A stretch of DNA of 14,434 nucleotides from the NCBI GenBank assembly GCA_037140375.1, contig JBAXER010000070.1, positions 1 to 14,434 on the forward strand, in the 5' to 3' direction. Below the pieces are notes generated by a model, which did not search any database, was not told the origin of the DNA, and saw only the letters and a program-made list of their open reading frames with translations. A program made the translations under genes and the position numbers. This document shows, one piece after another, positions 14,354-14,434 of this stretch (the first letter of the stretch is position 1; each line of letters opens with the position of its first letter). The DNA comes from WLMZ01 sp037140375. GTDB taxonomy: Bacteria; Actinomycetota; Acidimicrobiia; Acidimicrobiales; Ilumatobacteraceae.

Positions 14354-14434
14354 TTAGCCGCGGGCAATCAGGTCGATGATGACTTGAGCCACTTCTGGGC
14401 CCTTGTCTTCCTGCAAGAAGTGCCCGGCACCGAC
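14354..14434 (-). CDS. C-terminal end of a haloalkane-dehalogenase-like alpha/beta hydrolase (partial)
   Basis: Only the last 26 codons are in the window: V-G-A-G-H-F-L-Q-E-D-K-G-P-E-V-A-Q-V and on to a hydrophobic helix ending IARG and a TAA stop (14356-14354). GAGHFLQED is the catalytic-histidine segment of haloalkane dehalogenases and related alpha/beta hydrolases, followed by the usual final helix. It lies 42 bp before the SRPBCC gene on the same strand and is probably an earlier gene of that operon. Whether it is a true dehalogenase (aspartate nucleophile) cannot be decided without the missing part. Confidence 0.8.
   Translation of the reverse strand, partial: VGAGHFLQEDKGPEVAQVIIDLIARG

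Noticed and set aside
1..14434. CRISPR array, tRNA, rRNA or attachment sites
   Set aside because: No regularly spaced repeats, no tRNA-like cloverleaf with CCA or GTTCGANTC arm in a non-coding gap, and no direct repeats bounding a segment were seen; nearly all sequence is coding.

Overview
The window looks like a chromosomal segment of a moderately high-GC actinobacterium, possibly of the class Acidimicrobiia. The lineage is an inference from three things: a DUF222-HNH endonuclease of the type that proliferates in Actinobacteria, several genes whose starts fit leaderless transcription (a TANNNT box 6-7 nt before the start codon), and tightly packed operons. No rRNA, tRNA, CRISPR array, transposase or prophage gene is visible. 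Coding density is very high and no stretch over 100 bp lacks a gene.

Left part (1-5741, minus strand): a complete peptide/nickel-type ABC importer operon in the order lipoprotein substrate-binding protein, permease B, permease C, ATPase D, ATPase F. It is followed by the first codons of a small CxxC zinc-ribbon protein cut by the window edge. The genes are joined by ATGA, TGATG and GTGA junctions or 5-bp gaps. A perfect 13-bp hairpin with a cUUCGg loop separates the binding-protein gene from the permeases, and a possible Shine-Dalgarno-sequestering hairpin precedes the binding-protein gene. An MFS exporter gene (5805-7055, minus) lies directly upstream.

Middle (7094-9854): an alpha/beta hydrolase (plus) overlaps tail-to-tail with a GNAT acetyltransferase (minus). 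The latter diverges from a DUF222-HNH endonuclease (plus). The start of the HNH gene carries a near-perfect actinobacterial LexA/SOS box lying exactly where a leaderless transcript would begin.

Right part (9866-14434, minus strand): a minus-strand series reads, in transcription order, the end of a haloalkane-dehalogenase-like alpha/beta hydrolase, an SRPBCC protein, a Cys-type sulfatase or phosphonate-monoester-hydrolase-like enzyme, and a propeller-like protein of unknown function. The last three are translationally coupled and may form a catabolic or detoxification module. After an 89-bp gap holding a (TGAT)n microsatellite and a DosR/DevR-like palindrome comes an mraY-type gene outside any visible division/cell-wall cluster.

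The genes themselves belong to known families. The most unusual signals are regulatory: the SOS box on the HNH gene, the DosR-like palindrome before the mraY-type gene, and the two RNA hairpins in the ABC operon. I did not find evidence for a wholly new defence or mobile system.
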